In this document: positions 27,566-36,232 of the stretch, piece by piece
Layout of the letters: each line of letters starts with the position of its first letter
How positions within the stretch are numbered: position 1 is the first letter of the stretch
Source of the DNA: Planctomycetota bacterium
Lineage (GTDB): Bacteria > Planctomycetota > UBA1135 > GCA-002686595
Reading direction: 5' to 3'
NCBI GenBank assembly: GCA_016220085.1
Contig: JACRIN010000015.1
Location: forward strand, 62,001 to 126,000
DNA: 64,000 nt
Translations under genes and position numbers: made by a program
Notes under the pieces: generated by a model
The model's input: only the letters and a program-made list of their open reading frames with translations
Database searches by the model: none
What the model was told of the DNA's origin: nothing

Positions 27566-28924
27566 ATGACGTCCAAGGAAGAAGGTTCCTTCGCAGGCGA
27601 GCACGACGACCTCGAGCCGCGCCGCCTGGAGCACCCTCGTCTGGAACAGGACGATCTCGATCAGGACGCGCTGCGTGTCATCTCGCGCCTGACCCGCAAC
27701 GGGTACGAGGCGTACCTGGTCGGCGGTTGCGTGCGCGATTTGTTGCTCGGCCGCAAACCGAAGGACTTCGACGTCGCGACCGCCGCGCATCCGCGCCAAG
27801 TGAAGCGGCTCTTCGCCAACGGACGGATCATCGGACGACGTTTCCGATTGGTGCACGTCGCGTACGGCAGCCACATCATCGAGACCGCGACGTTCCGGCG
27901 CGCGCCGATCGCGCGCGAGGCGGACGAGGACCTGCTGATAGTCGAGGACAACGAGTACGGCACGGCGCGCGAAGACGCGCAACGCCGCGACTTCACGATC
28001 AACGCGCTCTTCTACGACGCGCTCAATCACCGCGTGATCGACTACGTCGGCGGGCTCGACGACCTCGAGGCCGCGGTGCTGCGCACGATCGGCGACCCGC
28101 GCGTGCGCATGGCCGAGGATCCGGTCCGCATCCTCCGCGCGGTCAAGTTCGCGACGCGCCTCGGCTTCCGCATCGACGACCAGACGTGGAGCGCGATGTG
28201 CGAGCTCTCGCCCGACCTCGCGCGCTCCGCGAAACCGCGGGTGCTCGAGGAAATCCTGCGCCTGTTGCGCTCGGGCACTTCGCTCGGCGCGTTCCGCATG
28301 TTGCGAGCGTGCGGCGCGCTGCGCGTGATCCTGCCGCAGATCGACGAGTATCTCGGCGCGCGCAACGAGCCAGATCCGGCCGCGCACGATCGCGCGGATT
28401 CGTTCTGGCGCTTGCTCGAAGCGCTCGATTCCGAGGTCCACGCCGGTCACGCGCCGACCCCCGCGGTCAGCATCGCGGTGCTCTGCCTCCGGCTGATCGA
28501 GCGCGACTCCGCGGCGAAGGGCCGCGAGGCCGGCGATCTCGGGGAGTCCGCGGCCGACCTGCTCGAGCCGTTCGCGCTGACGATGCGCCTCTCGCGGCGC
28601 GACGGCGGCCGGGCGCAACGGATCATCGTGCAACAGCGCCGCTTCTCGCAGGTCGCGAGCAAGCGCTTCAGCCCGCTGCTCTTCATCCGCGCGGAAGAAT
28701 TTCCCGAGGCGCTGCACCTCTTCAAGCTGCGCTCGATGGCCTGGGGCCAGGGCTGGGATGTCTACGACGCATGGGTTTCGCGGGTCGAAAAGGCCCACCA
28801 GGCCTCGCCCGAGGAACTCGATGCCGCCCGCCGCACGACCAAGAAGCGGCGTCGCCGACGCCGCGGCGGCAGCACCGCGGATCGGCCCGAGCCGGTCGAC
28901 GCGTCCGACGGCGGGCCCGAGTAG
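27566..28924 (+). CDS. pcnB: Poly(A) polymerase / CCA-adding family nucleotidyltransferase
   Basis: These enzymes add 3' adenosines (PcnB) or CCA to RNA. The 452-residue protein has the catalytic segment YLVGGCVRDLLLG followed by KPKDFDVAT with the two aspartates, RRDFTINALFYD, and the RNA-binding region DPVRILRAVKFATRLGF. The IIGRRFRLVHV segment and a long basic C-terminus (KKRRRRRRGG) favour poly(A) polymerase over the CCA enzyme, though the two are hard to tell apart by eye. The N-terminal ~30 residues are acidic. The encoded CCA ends of all tRNAs here make a CCA-synthesis role less essential. Confidence 0.85.
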   Translation: MTSKEEGSFAGEHDDLEPRRLEHPRLEQDDLDQDALRVISRLTRNGYEAYLVGGCVRDLLLGRKPKDFDVATAAHPRQVKRLFANGRIIGRRFRLVHVAYGSHIIETATFRRAPIAREADEDLLIVEDNEYGTAREDAQRRDFTINALFYDALNHRVIDYVGGLDDLEAAVLRTIGDPRVRMAEDPVRILRAVKFATRLGFRIDDQTWSAMCELSPDLARSAKPRVLEEILRLLRSGTSLGAFRMLRACGALRVILPQIDEYLGARNEPDPAAHDRADSFWRLLEALDSEVHAGHAPTPAVSIAVLCLRLIERDSAAKGREAGDLGESAADLLEPFALTMRLSRRDGGRAQRIIVQQRRFSQVASKRFSPLLFIRAEEFPEALHLFKLRSMAWGQGWDVYDAWVSRVEKAHQASPEELDAARRTTKKRRRRRRGGSTADRPEPVDASDGGPE

Positions 28925-29175
28925 GAATCTCGAGCTCGCCCGACACGCCTGCGATCCTGGGGTAGTTTTGAGCTGTCCGACGCGCTCGGACGCTCATCTT
29001 GGGAACGCCGACAGGCGCACTCCGATCCGGCACGGGATCGGGGTCCTAGAGCCGACGGTGTCATGCCCGTCGAGCCTGTGTCCGGTGACCCGCGCGGGAA
29101 GGGCGAACGAACGCATCGGGCGGCCGTGTTCCGAACGGCCTGACTTCCTGCTTTCCTTGGTTTGGTTTCCACCTA
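28925..29175 (+). other. Structured intergenic region, possible 3' UTR or ncRNA
   Basis: No protein gene is evident between pcnB and 29256. The sequence contains several stable hairpins: GTCCGA/TCGGAC (28975-28991), CCGATCC/GGATCGG (about 29023-29041) and GGCCGT/ACGGCC (about 29122-29141). It ends in the terminator at 29176. This arrangement fits either a long structured pcnB tail or an independent small RNA. Confidence 0.4.
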
Positions 29176-29208
29176 GCGCGACCCTCGGCGACGAGGGTCG
29201 CGCTCTTT
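29176..29208 (+). terminator. Strong intrinsic terminator
   Basis: GCGCGACCCTCG (29176-29187) is the exact complement of CGAGGGTCGCGC (29192-29203) around a GCGA loop, followed by TCTTT. A twelve-pair stem with a tetraloop and T-rich tail is the best intrinsic terminator in the window. Confidence 0.85.
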
Positions 29209-29255
29209 CGTGGCCGCCCGTTCGCGGCGGCGCGCTCGCCGACCATACTGGGCCC

Positions 29256-30446
29256 GTGTTCGCACTCACCCGGTTCGCGCTTCCGCTGCTCGCGCTCCCG
29301 GTCTTGGCGTTCGGCCACCGCGGCGAAGCGCTCGGGATCCTCGGCGAAGAGGATCCGCCGGGCGCGCCGCGCGCGAGCGACGACGACGTGCGCCGCGCGT
29401 GGAGCCTGCTCACCGACGACGAGCGGCGCGACGTCGCGCTCCATTTCGCCGAGGAAGCGCGCTGGCTCGAAGGGCTGCAGTCGGCGCTGATCGCGCACGC
29501 GCTCTCGCTGGAGGAAACCGACCCGGGGTTCTTTCCCGAAGCCGGCGAGCCGCCGTTCTTCGACCCCAAGCTCCACGCGCCGGCGCAGCCGATCCCGCGC
29601 GAGCGGCTCGACCCCCATTCCGCTCCGGCGCGCGAGGCCGTCGAGCGGATGAAGAAGCGCGAGCCGAAGACCGGACTCGACGCCGCATTCCGATACGACT
29701 GGGCGCGTCGTGAGATCGTTCGCTCCGGCGACGCCGAAGCGCCCGAGCGCGTCTTCGCGAACGGCCTCGCCGGTCACCCGCCGCGCTACGACCTCGCGCT
29801 CGCGATCGTCGAGCGCACACTCGACCGCGGCGACCAGGCGAAGGCGCTCGCGGCGTTCGGCCACGCGTACACCGATCGCGCGGGCGCGGTGTTTCCCGGG
29901 CTCACGCTCTACGACGCGTGGGCGTCCGGCACCGAGATCGAGATGCCCGACGTCGACGTGCTCGGCGTCGTCCACGACGTACTAGGCGACTGGAAGACGT
30001 GGAAGGCGATCATCCCCGCCTCGCAGCACGACGCGATCTACGACGAGGTCGGCAAGCACTTCCTCCGAGCGCGCGACTACCGGAGCCTGCGCAACGCGCT
30101 CGCTTGGACCTACCTGTCGGGCAGCGTCGCGCTCGCCGACGCGTACGTCGGCCATCGCCTGCGACTGCACGGGCTCTGGGAGTCGGTCTCGTCGATGCCG
30201 ACCGAGCTCGCGCCGAAGCTCCCCGACGCCGACGGCCGCCAGGACTACCTGGTCGCGTGGTCCGACGCGTTCGACAAGGACTCGAAGTTCGTGCCGCGGG
30301 CGCAGGCGCGCTTGGCGGAGCTCGATCGCGACGCCGCGCGCGTCCGCGAGACTCTCGCGCGCATCGTGCTCGCCACCGGCGCGCTCGAACGCAAGCAGCG
30401 TCCCGCTCCCAAGCCCAAGACCAAGGCTGCGAACTCGGGCGGCTAG
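29256..30446 (+). CDS. Exported protein of unknown function
   Basis: I do not recognise this protein. A GTG at 29256 gives 396 residues with a hydrophobic signal segment (RFALPLLALPVLAFG) and a soluble, helical body rich in Asp, Glu, Arg and Trp; the C-terminus is basic and Pro/Lys-rich (QRPAPKPKTKA). No enzyme motif or repeat is obvious. CATACT at 29244-29249 lies six bases before the GTG, which suggests a leaderless transcript starting at the start codon. It precedes the aldolase by 65 bases and may be co-transcribed with it. Confidence 0.75.
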   Translation: MFALTRFALPLLALPVLAFGHRGEALGILGEEDPPGAPRASDDDVRRAWSLLTDDERRDVALHFAEEARWLEGLQSALIAHALSLEETDPGFFPEAGEPPFFDPKLHAPAQPIPRERLDPHSAPAREAVERMKKREPKTGLDAAFRYDWARREIVRSGDAEAPERVFANGLAGHPPRYDLALAIVERTLDRGDQAKALAAFGHAYTDRAGAVFPGLTLYDAWASGTEIEMPDVDVLGVVHDVLGDWKTWKAIIPASQHDAIYDEVGKHFLRARDYRSLRNALAWTYLSGSVALADAYVGHRLRLHGLWESVSSMPTELAPKLPDADGRQDYLVAWSDAFDKDSKFVPRAQARLAELDRDAARVRETLARIVLATGALERKQRPAPKPKTKAANSGG

Positions 30447-30511
30447 TGGCCCGCCGACCCCCCGGCTATCCTTCCCGCCCTTCCGAACACCTCACTCCCA
30501 CGAACACGACC

Positions 30512-31546
30512 ATGACCACGATCTTCACCGAAATGGAGCAGACGACGCGCGCGATGCTGGCGCGCGGCAAGGGCATCCTCGCCGCCGACGAGAGCACCGG
30601 CACGATCGACAAGCGCTTCAAGGGCGCCGGCATCGCGAACACCGAAGAGAACCGTCGCGACTACCGCGAGATGCTCTTCACCACGCCGGGCATGGCGAAC
30701 CACACGAGCGGCGTGATCCTGTTCGAGGAGACGCTTTTCCAGAAGGCGCGCAACAACACGCCGCTCAGCGAAGTGCTCTCGCGCCAAGGCGTCGTGCCGG
30801 GCATCAAGGTCGACAAGGGCACGATCGCTCAGCCCTTCTGCGCGGGCGAAGTGATCACGGTCGGGCTCGACGGGCTCGACGAGCGCCTCTTGAAGTACAA
30901 GGCCGCCGGCGCGCGCTTCGCGAAGTGGCGCGCGGTGATCACGATCGGCGCCGGCATTCCGACGCAGTCGAACATCACCGCGAACGCGCAAGCGCTCGCT
31001 CGCTACGCCGCGCTCTGCCAAGCGGCCGGCATCGTGCCGATCGTCGAGCCCGAAGTGCTGATGGACGCCGACAACACGATCGACACGTGCTTCTCGGTCA
31101 CCGAGTGCACGCTGCGCACGGTGTTCGCCGAACTCGCGATCCACCGCGTCAGCCTAGAGCACATGGTGCTGAAGCCGAACATGGTGGTCAGCGGCAAGAA
31201 GTGCCCGACGCAAGCCGGCATCGACGAGGTCGCGAGCAAGACGCTCGTCGTCCTGAAGCGCACGGTCCCCGGCGCGGTGCCGGGCATCGCGTTCCTCTCG
31301 GGCGGCCAGAGCGACGAGGACGCGACCGCGCACCTCGGCGCGATGAACGCGAAGGGCGCGCTGCCCTGGGTGCTGACGTTCTCGTACGGTCGCGCACTGC
31401 AAGCGCCGGCGATCAAGGCGTGGGCGGGCAAGGAAGCCAACTGGAAGTCCGGCCAAGCCCACTTCCTGCACCGCGCGAAGCTGAACGGCGCCGCGCAGAC
31501 CGGCACGTACTCCACGGCGATGGAGAAGCAGTTCGCGACGGTGTGA
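30512..31546 (+). CDS. Class I fructose-bisphosphate aldolase
   Basis: This enzyme reversibly cleaves fructose-1,6-bisphosphate to triose phosphates through a Schiff base. The 344-residue protein carries GKGILAADESTGTIDKR at the start, EPEVLMDADNTID, HMVLKPNMVVSGKKC with the Schiff-base lysine region, and FLSGGQSDEDATAHL, all typical of the animal/plant-type class I family. The C-terminus ends in the family-like tail GTYSTAMEKQFATV. ATG at 30512. Its presence in a bacterium is less common than the class II enzyme. Confidence 0.95.
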   Translation: MTTIFTEMEQTTRAMLARGKGILAADESTGTIDKRFKGAGIANTEENRRDYREMLFTTPGMANHTSGVILFEETLFQKARNNTPLSEVLSRQGVVPGIKVDKGTIAQPFCAGEVITVGLDGLDERLLKYKAAGARFAKWRAVITIGAGIPTQSNITANAQALARYAALCQAAGIVPIVEPEVLMDADNTIDTCFSVTECTLRTVFAELAIHRVSLEHMVLKPNMVVSGKKCPTQAGIDEVASKTLVVLKRTVPGAVPGIAFLSGGQSDEDATAHLGAMNAKGALPWVLTFSYGRALQAPAIKAWAGKEANWKSGQAHFLHRAKLNGAAQTGTYSTAMEKQFATV

Positions 31547-31571
31547 GCCCGTCCGTCCCGCCAGAACCCCG

Positions 31572-31597
31572 TGCGGCGAGTCGACTGGCTCGCCGCA
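31572..31597 (+). terminator. Stem-loop after the aldolase
   Basis: TGCGGCGAG (31572-31580) pairs exactly with CTCGCCGCA (31589-31597) around an eight-base loop, 26 bases after the stop, followed by GTAGTTTC. It is a probable terminator with a weak T-tract. Confidence 0.6.
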
Positions 31598-31979
31598 GTA
31601 GTTTCAAGCGCGCGAGCACCGGGGGACTCGATCCAGACTGCGATCGAGGTGCGCGGAACGGCCGAGGTCCTGTGCCTTGCATTGTGGTCGGCGATCACCT
31701 GCAAGCTCTTGCGACGCTTCAGCCTTGGCGCACTGATGTGAAGGCAGCGAAGGCACGCATTCCGCCGCTTCGACCGCGATCTCCGCGCACAGCGCCGTCG
31801 GCCTGAGATCGGCGCGAAACACCTCCGCCTCTCAACCGAACCCCGGCCGAAAGCGAAGTCCACCGCCGGCGGAGAGCGGAGCGGTCGCCGCGGCCGATTC
31901 CTTCACCGACTCCGAGCGCGGGGCCCTGTTCGCCGGGAGGGTGCCCCGCGACGCGCGACACCGACGGGGCAGCGACGAG
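31598..31979. other. Intergenic region without a supported gene
   Basis: These 380 bases separate two convergent genes. Short frames exist on both strands but have no recognisable motif, no ribosome-binding site and a biased Arg/Ser/Pro composition, so I annotate nothing. Confidence 0.4.
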
Positions 31980-34900
31980 CTACCGATTCCAGGTCAGCGC
32001 CTCGCCCACAGTCCCTCCCGCCGCGTCGACAAGGCGCGCGACGATCCTCGTCGGTGCGGGCCCGACGATCCGGCAGTCGAAGCTGTCGCCGGTCTCTCCG
32101 ATGCGATCGAACGGTCGCAGCGTGCGCTTCTGTCCGGCCTGCTCGACGTCGTACTCGACGCGCCGGACACGGGCCAGCAGCTTCTCGGACGCGACGACGC
32201 GGACGAACTGCACGAACTCGTGCCGCGCCGGATCGGGCAGCACTTCGAGGCGCGGCACCTTTGCGGCGGGCGGATGCGCGAGCGGCGCCAGCTGGGCCGG
32301 ATCCAGGTCCAGCTCGCGCGACGCCAGCTCCGTGCTCCCGGGGTACGTGGGCTCGTACTCCATCACCCGCTTCAGGTGACCCTTCCCCCAGGCCACGTAG
32401 TCCCACGGGAACGAGGGGCGCGCGTAGCTCGCGCTGCTCCCCCACAGATCCTGGGTGTCGGCCCAGGCGACCCAGAAGTCCAGGGCGATGCGCTCCTCGC
32501 TGGGGAGGACTCGGTACGAGATCAAGTAGGCGTCCTGTCCCTGCTCCTCGCCCCAGTAGCGCTGGCGACACTGCAAGGGCTGGATCTGTGCAGGCTCGAA
32601 CTCGAGCTCTTTCTCCGTCGAGAACGTGCGCGTCGAGCCATCCGCGAGATGGACGAGCGCCGTGAAGACGCTCTTGCCGAGCAGGGGCATCGCGTGCGCC
32701 GGGAACCCGTCGATCTCCTCGAGCCGGCGGCTCTCGACGCTCGCGCGCAAGGTGCTCTCGGGCTCGTCGGCGTTCCGCACCTCGTAGTCCACGGAGCGCA
32801 CGCGGGCGAGCGCGCGCGTGTGTCCCACGAGGTGCATGACCATCGGGTCGTCGCGAATCGGAATGTCGGCGATCGTGTCGCCGGGTTGCACTTGGAACGG
32901 CGCCTGCCACAGGGGATCGACCGCGAAGGCGAGCTCGTCCGGCGTGCGCTCGGCCGCGGTCCGAAGCTGTGTCTCCACGACCATGGGCACGAAGCCGCTG
33001 GCCGCAGTGAAGACCACGTCGGCGCGGAGGCGCAGAGGCTCGCCGGTCTCCACGCTGGCCTCGCGCGCGATCGACCCGCTCGTCACCGGCACGACGCGTC
33101 CGTCGATGGCGCTGGCGCGATACGTGACGCTCTCGATGGCTCGCACGAGCTCGAGGTCGCCGGCGACGCGCAGCGTCCCGGCCCAGCGCGGCGCACGATC
33201 CTCGTAGCCCAGGAAGCGCTCGCGGGCTTCGAGCTGGAGGCGATTCGGATAGACGAACGGCGAGTCGGGCCGCACGCCCGTGCTCAGGTACATGCGGCTC
33301 TCGTCCTCGAAAGTGACGATCGCCTCCGCGGGCGCGGCCAGCTCCGGGTGCGGCGCGCGCAGGTCCGTGTGCGCGAGGGGCACGAGACGGCAAGTGTCGT
33401 CCGAGCGCATCCGGTCCTGCGCGCCCCACGGCGTGCGGTAGAGGCTCTCGAGCGAGCGCACGCCGGCGCTGACGGCACGCGGCCCGCTGAGGTACGTCTC
33501 GGCCAGGCCGGACACGGGCGCGAACTTCGAGGCGCGCTCGCGGATCCGGTGGACCGCGATCAATCCCAGCGCGTCGTTGGGCCGCGTCGAGGGCTGCAGC
33601 GTGCGCCGGACGGTCAGCGGCGGCGGCCTCGTCCCGGCGCCATCGTCGGCGAAGACGAGGTCGACCGATACCTCGAACGGTTCAGCGCCCGCCGAGAAGG
33701 ACGTCGACGCCAGGCCTTCGATCCCGGAGTCCTCGGGCGACGCGGGCTCCTTCACCAGCGCTGCGCCCGGCGGAACGTGCCAGTTCACCGACTTGAGGTT
33801 GGGGACGCCGCCCATCCGGTAGAGCTTCACGTGAAACTCCCAGGTCGGTGCCCCGTCGACGAGTCCGACGTACTCATCGGTGAACGCGAGGAAGTGGCCG
33901 CGGCTCGTGTCGGGCACGGGCTCGTTGCCGAGGCGGATCTCGATCGGTGGTCCGCCGTTCCGGCCGTCGTTCGGATCGCGCGAGCGCAGCGTCAGGTTTG
34001 CGCTCGCCTGCAGCGGCAGGTCGGTGAAGCCCGCGTACACGTAGCGCACGACGCCGTGGTCGTCGACGAGGCGCGCGCTGTGTTCCTCCGGGTCGTAGCT
34101 GGACCCCGTCTGGAAGCTGATGTCGGCGAACTCGCTCGGACCCCAGGCGTGGGGAACGTGCAGCTCCACCTCGTAGAAGTACCACTCGCGTCCGGCGTCG
34201 GTGCCCTCCGGTCGCAGGACCGTCGTGAGGTAGCCCTCGTCGCGCGCCAACGACGTGAACGGGCCCTCCGGCAGCGCCACGTCGTAGACCGTCCCGTCCT
34301 TGAACGTGAACTTCGCCACGCCCTTCACGGGGGACTTCGCGATCACGCTGCGATCGGCGAGACCGCTGCCTTGCGAGCGGCCCGTATGCCAGTACACGGC
34401 GACCTGCGGATCGACTCCGAGTCCCGAGTAGTCGACGGTCTCCAGGTCCTTCCAATCGCGGTCGCAGAGCACCGGGTAGTACGCCGCGAACCACTCGGGC
34501 TCGTGCGTCACGGGATCGAAGCGCTGGAATTGGTCGACTCGCCCGAGCTCGACACGACGGGCCTGTCCGCCCTCGGCCTTCAACGCGCCGCGCACCTCTT
34601 TCGTCGTGCCGTTCTTGAACGCGACGCGGCCAGAGAAGACCAGGGCGGCATCGTCGGTGGTGCCGCTGGCGGAGTACCCGAAGTACTCGAACCTGCTCGT
34701 GAGCGCGTGGTCCCCCTGCTTGTCGTGGTAGGTCCAAGTGACGCTCTCGATGCTCTCGCGCACGTCCTCGGGACTCAGCAGCTCGAACACGAAGGAGTAC
34801 CTCGGCTGCTTCTGCTCGTCCAGACCCGCGAAGCGCGCGTAGGGGCGCGCCGCGAGATCGCCCGCCGCGACGGGGCGGAAGTGCCCGTCCTCGCGCGAGA

Positions 34901-35795
34901 CGATCTCGTGGCGATCCATGAGCACGACCGCGAAGTCCATCAGGTTCTCCGAGGCGCTCGATCCGTTGAAGACGTCGACCACGTCGTAGCTGATCCAGAC
35001 GAAACCTCCTTCGCCCCAGCCCGTCCCCCACGAGTTCATGAAGAGGAACGCGCGCCGATCGTCGCTGTAGCCGCAGATCACCATCGCGTGATAGCCGTGC
35101 GGCTGGTCCGGCTTGCGCGCGAGCCGCGCCGACTCGTGCATCTCGGCGGTGTAGAGCGCGTAGCGGCCGCTGTTGAACACCGGGTTCGTGCGCACGCCGA
35201 TCACGACGACGTTGCCGTGCGCCAGGGCATCACGGATCTCCTCGCCGTCGTGGAGCAGGTACGCGCCCTCGATCGGGAAGACCCGGGCTTCGTCGAGCGC
35301 CGGGGTCGGCGGCGCGTAGCGGAAGTCGTTCGGCCGATAGGGCAGCGTCGCGAGCGTCGCGGCGCCCTTGCCTTCCAAGAGCGCGATGACCTCGCTCGGG
35401 TTGCTGCCGGCATCCTCCCCGTGGTTCACCTGGTTGTAGATGAACGTGGGCGAGAAAATGTGCTCGGTGCTGTTCGGGCTCCACCCCTGGTCGACCGCCT
35501 CGAGGTACGTGCGCGCCGCATACCCGAACGCCCAGGCCGCGCAGTCGTTCATCGACTGGTGCCCAACGGGCGGCAGGTGATCGCGCAGGTCCACGAGCGC
35601 GGGGCGCTGGCCCTCGCGCACGGAGTTCGCCTCACCGAGATCCGGCAACGTACCCACGGCCTTGCGATCGTGGTTCGACAAGCCCTGGGCGCTCGCGGGC
35701 GCTGCGCTCCCCAGCGCCAGGACGACGATGCACACCGCAAGGAATCGACGATGTGCGCGGGAGCGCTGCGCGGCGGGGGTCTGCATCGCGGCCAT
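31980..35795 (-). CDS. Large exported papain-like (C1) peptidase with repeated beta-rich modules
   Basis: The 1271-residue protein begins with a signal peptide (residues ~16-37, ending APASAQ). A papain-fold domain follows at about 65-280, with the nucleophile Cys85 in SMNDCAAWAF, His236 in GYHAMVICGY and Asn254 in MNSWGTGWGEGGF, in the family order. The oxyanion Gln80 is five rather than six residues before the Cys, a deviation from papain. The remaining ~950 residues contain several modules of roughly 100-130 residues recurring as an aromatic-led strand, then I-x-S-V-x-W/Y; they resemble prokaryotic YEATS-like beta-sandwiches (inference). I choose the ATG at 35795; ATG at 35786 is an alternative. 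Likely an extracytoplasmic protease. Confidence 0.85.
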   Translation of the reverse strand: MAAMQTPAAQRSRAHRRFLAVCIVVLALGSAAPASAQGLSNHDRKAVGTLPDLGEANSVREGQRPALVDLRDHLPPVGHQSMNDCAAWAFGYAARTYLEAVDQGWSPNSTEHIFSPTFIYNQVNHGEDAGSNPSEVIALLEGKGAATLATLPYRPNDFRYAPPTPALDEARVFPIEGAYLLHDGEEIRDALAHGNVVVIGVRTNPVFNSGRYALYTAEMHESARLARKPDQPHGYHAMVICGYSDDRRAFLFMNSWGTGWGEGGFVWISYDVVDVFNGSSASENLMDFAVVLMDRHEIVSREDGHFRPVAAGDLAARPYARFAGLDEQKQPRYSFVFELLSPEDVRESIESVTWTYHDKQGDHALTSRFEYFGYSASGTTDDAALVFSGRVAFKNGTTKEVRGALKAEGGQARRVELGRVDQFQRFDPVTHEPEWFAAYYPVLCDRDWKDLETVDYSGLGVDPQVAVYWHTGRSQGSGLADRSVIAKSPVKGVAKFTFKDGTVYDVALPEGPFTSLARDEGYLTTVLRPEGTDAGREWYFYEVELHVPHAWGPSEFADISFQTGSSYDPEEHSARLVDDHGVVRYVYAGFTDLPLQASANLTLRSRDPNDGRNGGPPIEIRLGNEPVPDTSRGHFLAFTDEYVGLVDGAPTWEFHVKLYRMGGVPNLKSVNWHVPPGAALVKEPASPEDSGIEGLASTSFSAGAEPFEVSVDLVFADDGAGTRPPPLTVRRTLQPSTRPNDALGLIAVHRIRERASKFAPVSGLAETYLSGPRAVSAGVRSLESLYRTPWGAQDRMRSDDTCRLVPLAHTDLRAPHPELAAPAEAIVTFEDESRMYLSTGVRPDSPFVYPNRLQLEARERFLGYEDRAPRWAGTLRVAGDLELVRAIESVTYRASAIDGRVVPVTSGSIAREASVETGEPLRLRADVVFTAASGFVPMVVETQLRTAAERTPDELAFAVDPLWQAPFQVQPGDTIADIPIRDDPMVMHLVGHTRALARVRSVDYEVRNADEPESTLRASVESRRLEEIDGFPAHAMPLLGKSVFTALVHLADGSTRTFSTEKELEFEPAQIQPLQCRQRYWGEEQGQDAYLISYRVLPSEERIALDFWVAWADTQDLWGSSASYARPSFPWDYVAWGKGHLKRVMEYEPTYPGSTELASRELDLDPAQLAPLAHPPAAKVPRLEVLPDPARHEFVQFVRVVASEKLLARVRRVEYDVEQAGQKRTLRPFDRIGETGDSFDCRIVGPAPTRIVARLVDAAGGTVGEALTWNR

Positions 35796-36232
35796 TCGGA
35801 AGGGACGAGGGGATTCGAGCGCGGGAGCGCGGCTCACGGCCGCGCGGGAGACGGAGTCGGCAGGAATAGCTCGCGGCATGAGGCGTCGGCAAGCCGTCTC
35901 CGCGATCCGCGCCGGCGTGCCCAAGTGCCTGGAGCTCCGGATCCCGTCGCCACGCGGTCCGGAACGCGGCCTTCCTTCCTCCGCAGCCCGGCCGGCACGG
36001 TCTCGAGACCCGAGCGGGAGTCGCGAGGGACCAAGCGAACTCGACCCCGGGCGCGCGCGGGCGGCGCGAGCACTGGAGCCTCGGTCACGAGGCCGATGTG
36101 CGCGAGGTGCTGCTGTTGGTGATCAAGCGCGTTGCGTCCCACTTCCTCGAGCGTGAATTTCCATGGCCGAGTGCGGTGCGGACGAGACGAGCAGCAACGT
36201 CCGAGAGTGTGCGCGACGCCGGCGGACTTGCT
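35796..36232. other. Intergenic region upstream of the peptidase gene
   Basis: About 440 bases between the dus stop and the peptidase start hold no gene I can support. The peptidase promoter should lie here; I see no strong sigma-70 match or ribosome-binding site. Confidence 0.35.

Noticed and set aside
31941-36122. A plus-strand open frame of about 1,390 codons opposite the peptidase
   Set aside because: The minus-strand gene has a signal peptide and a full papain triad; the plus frame has only shadow composition.
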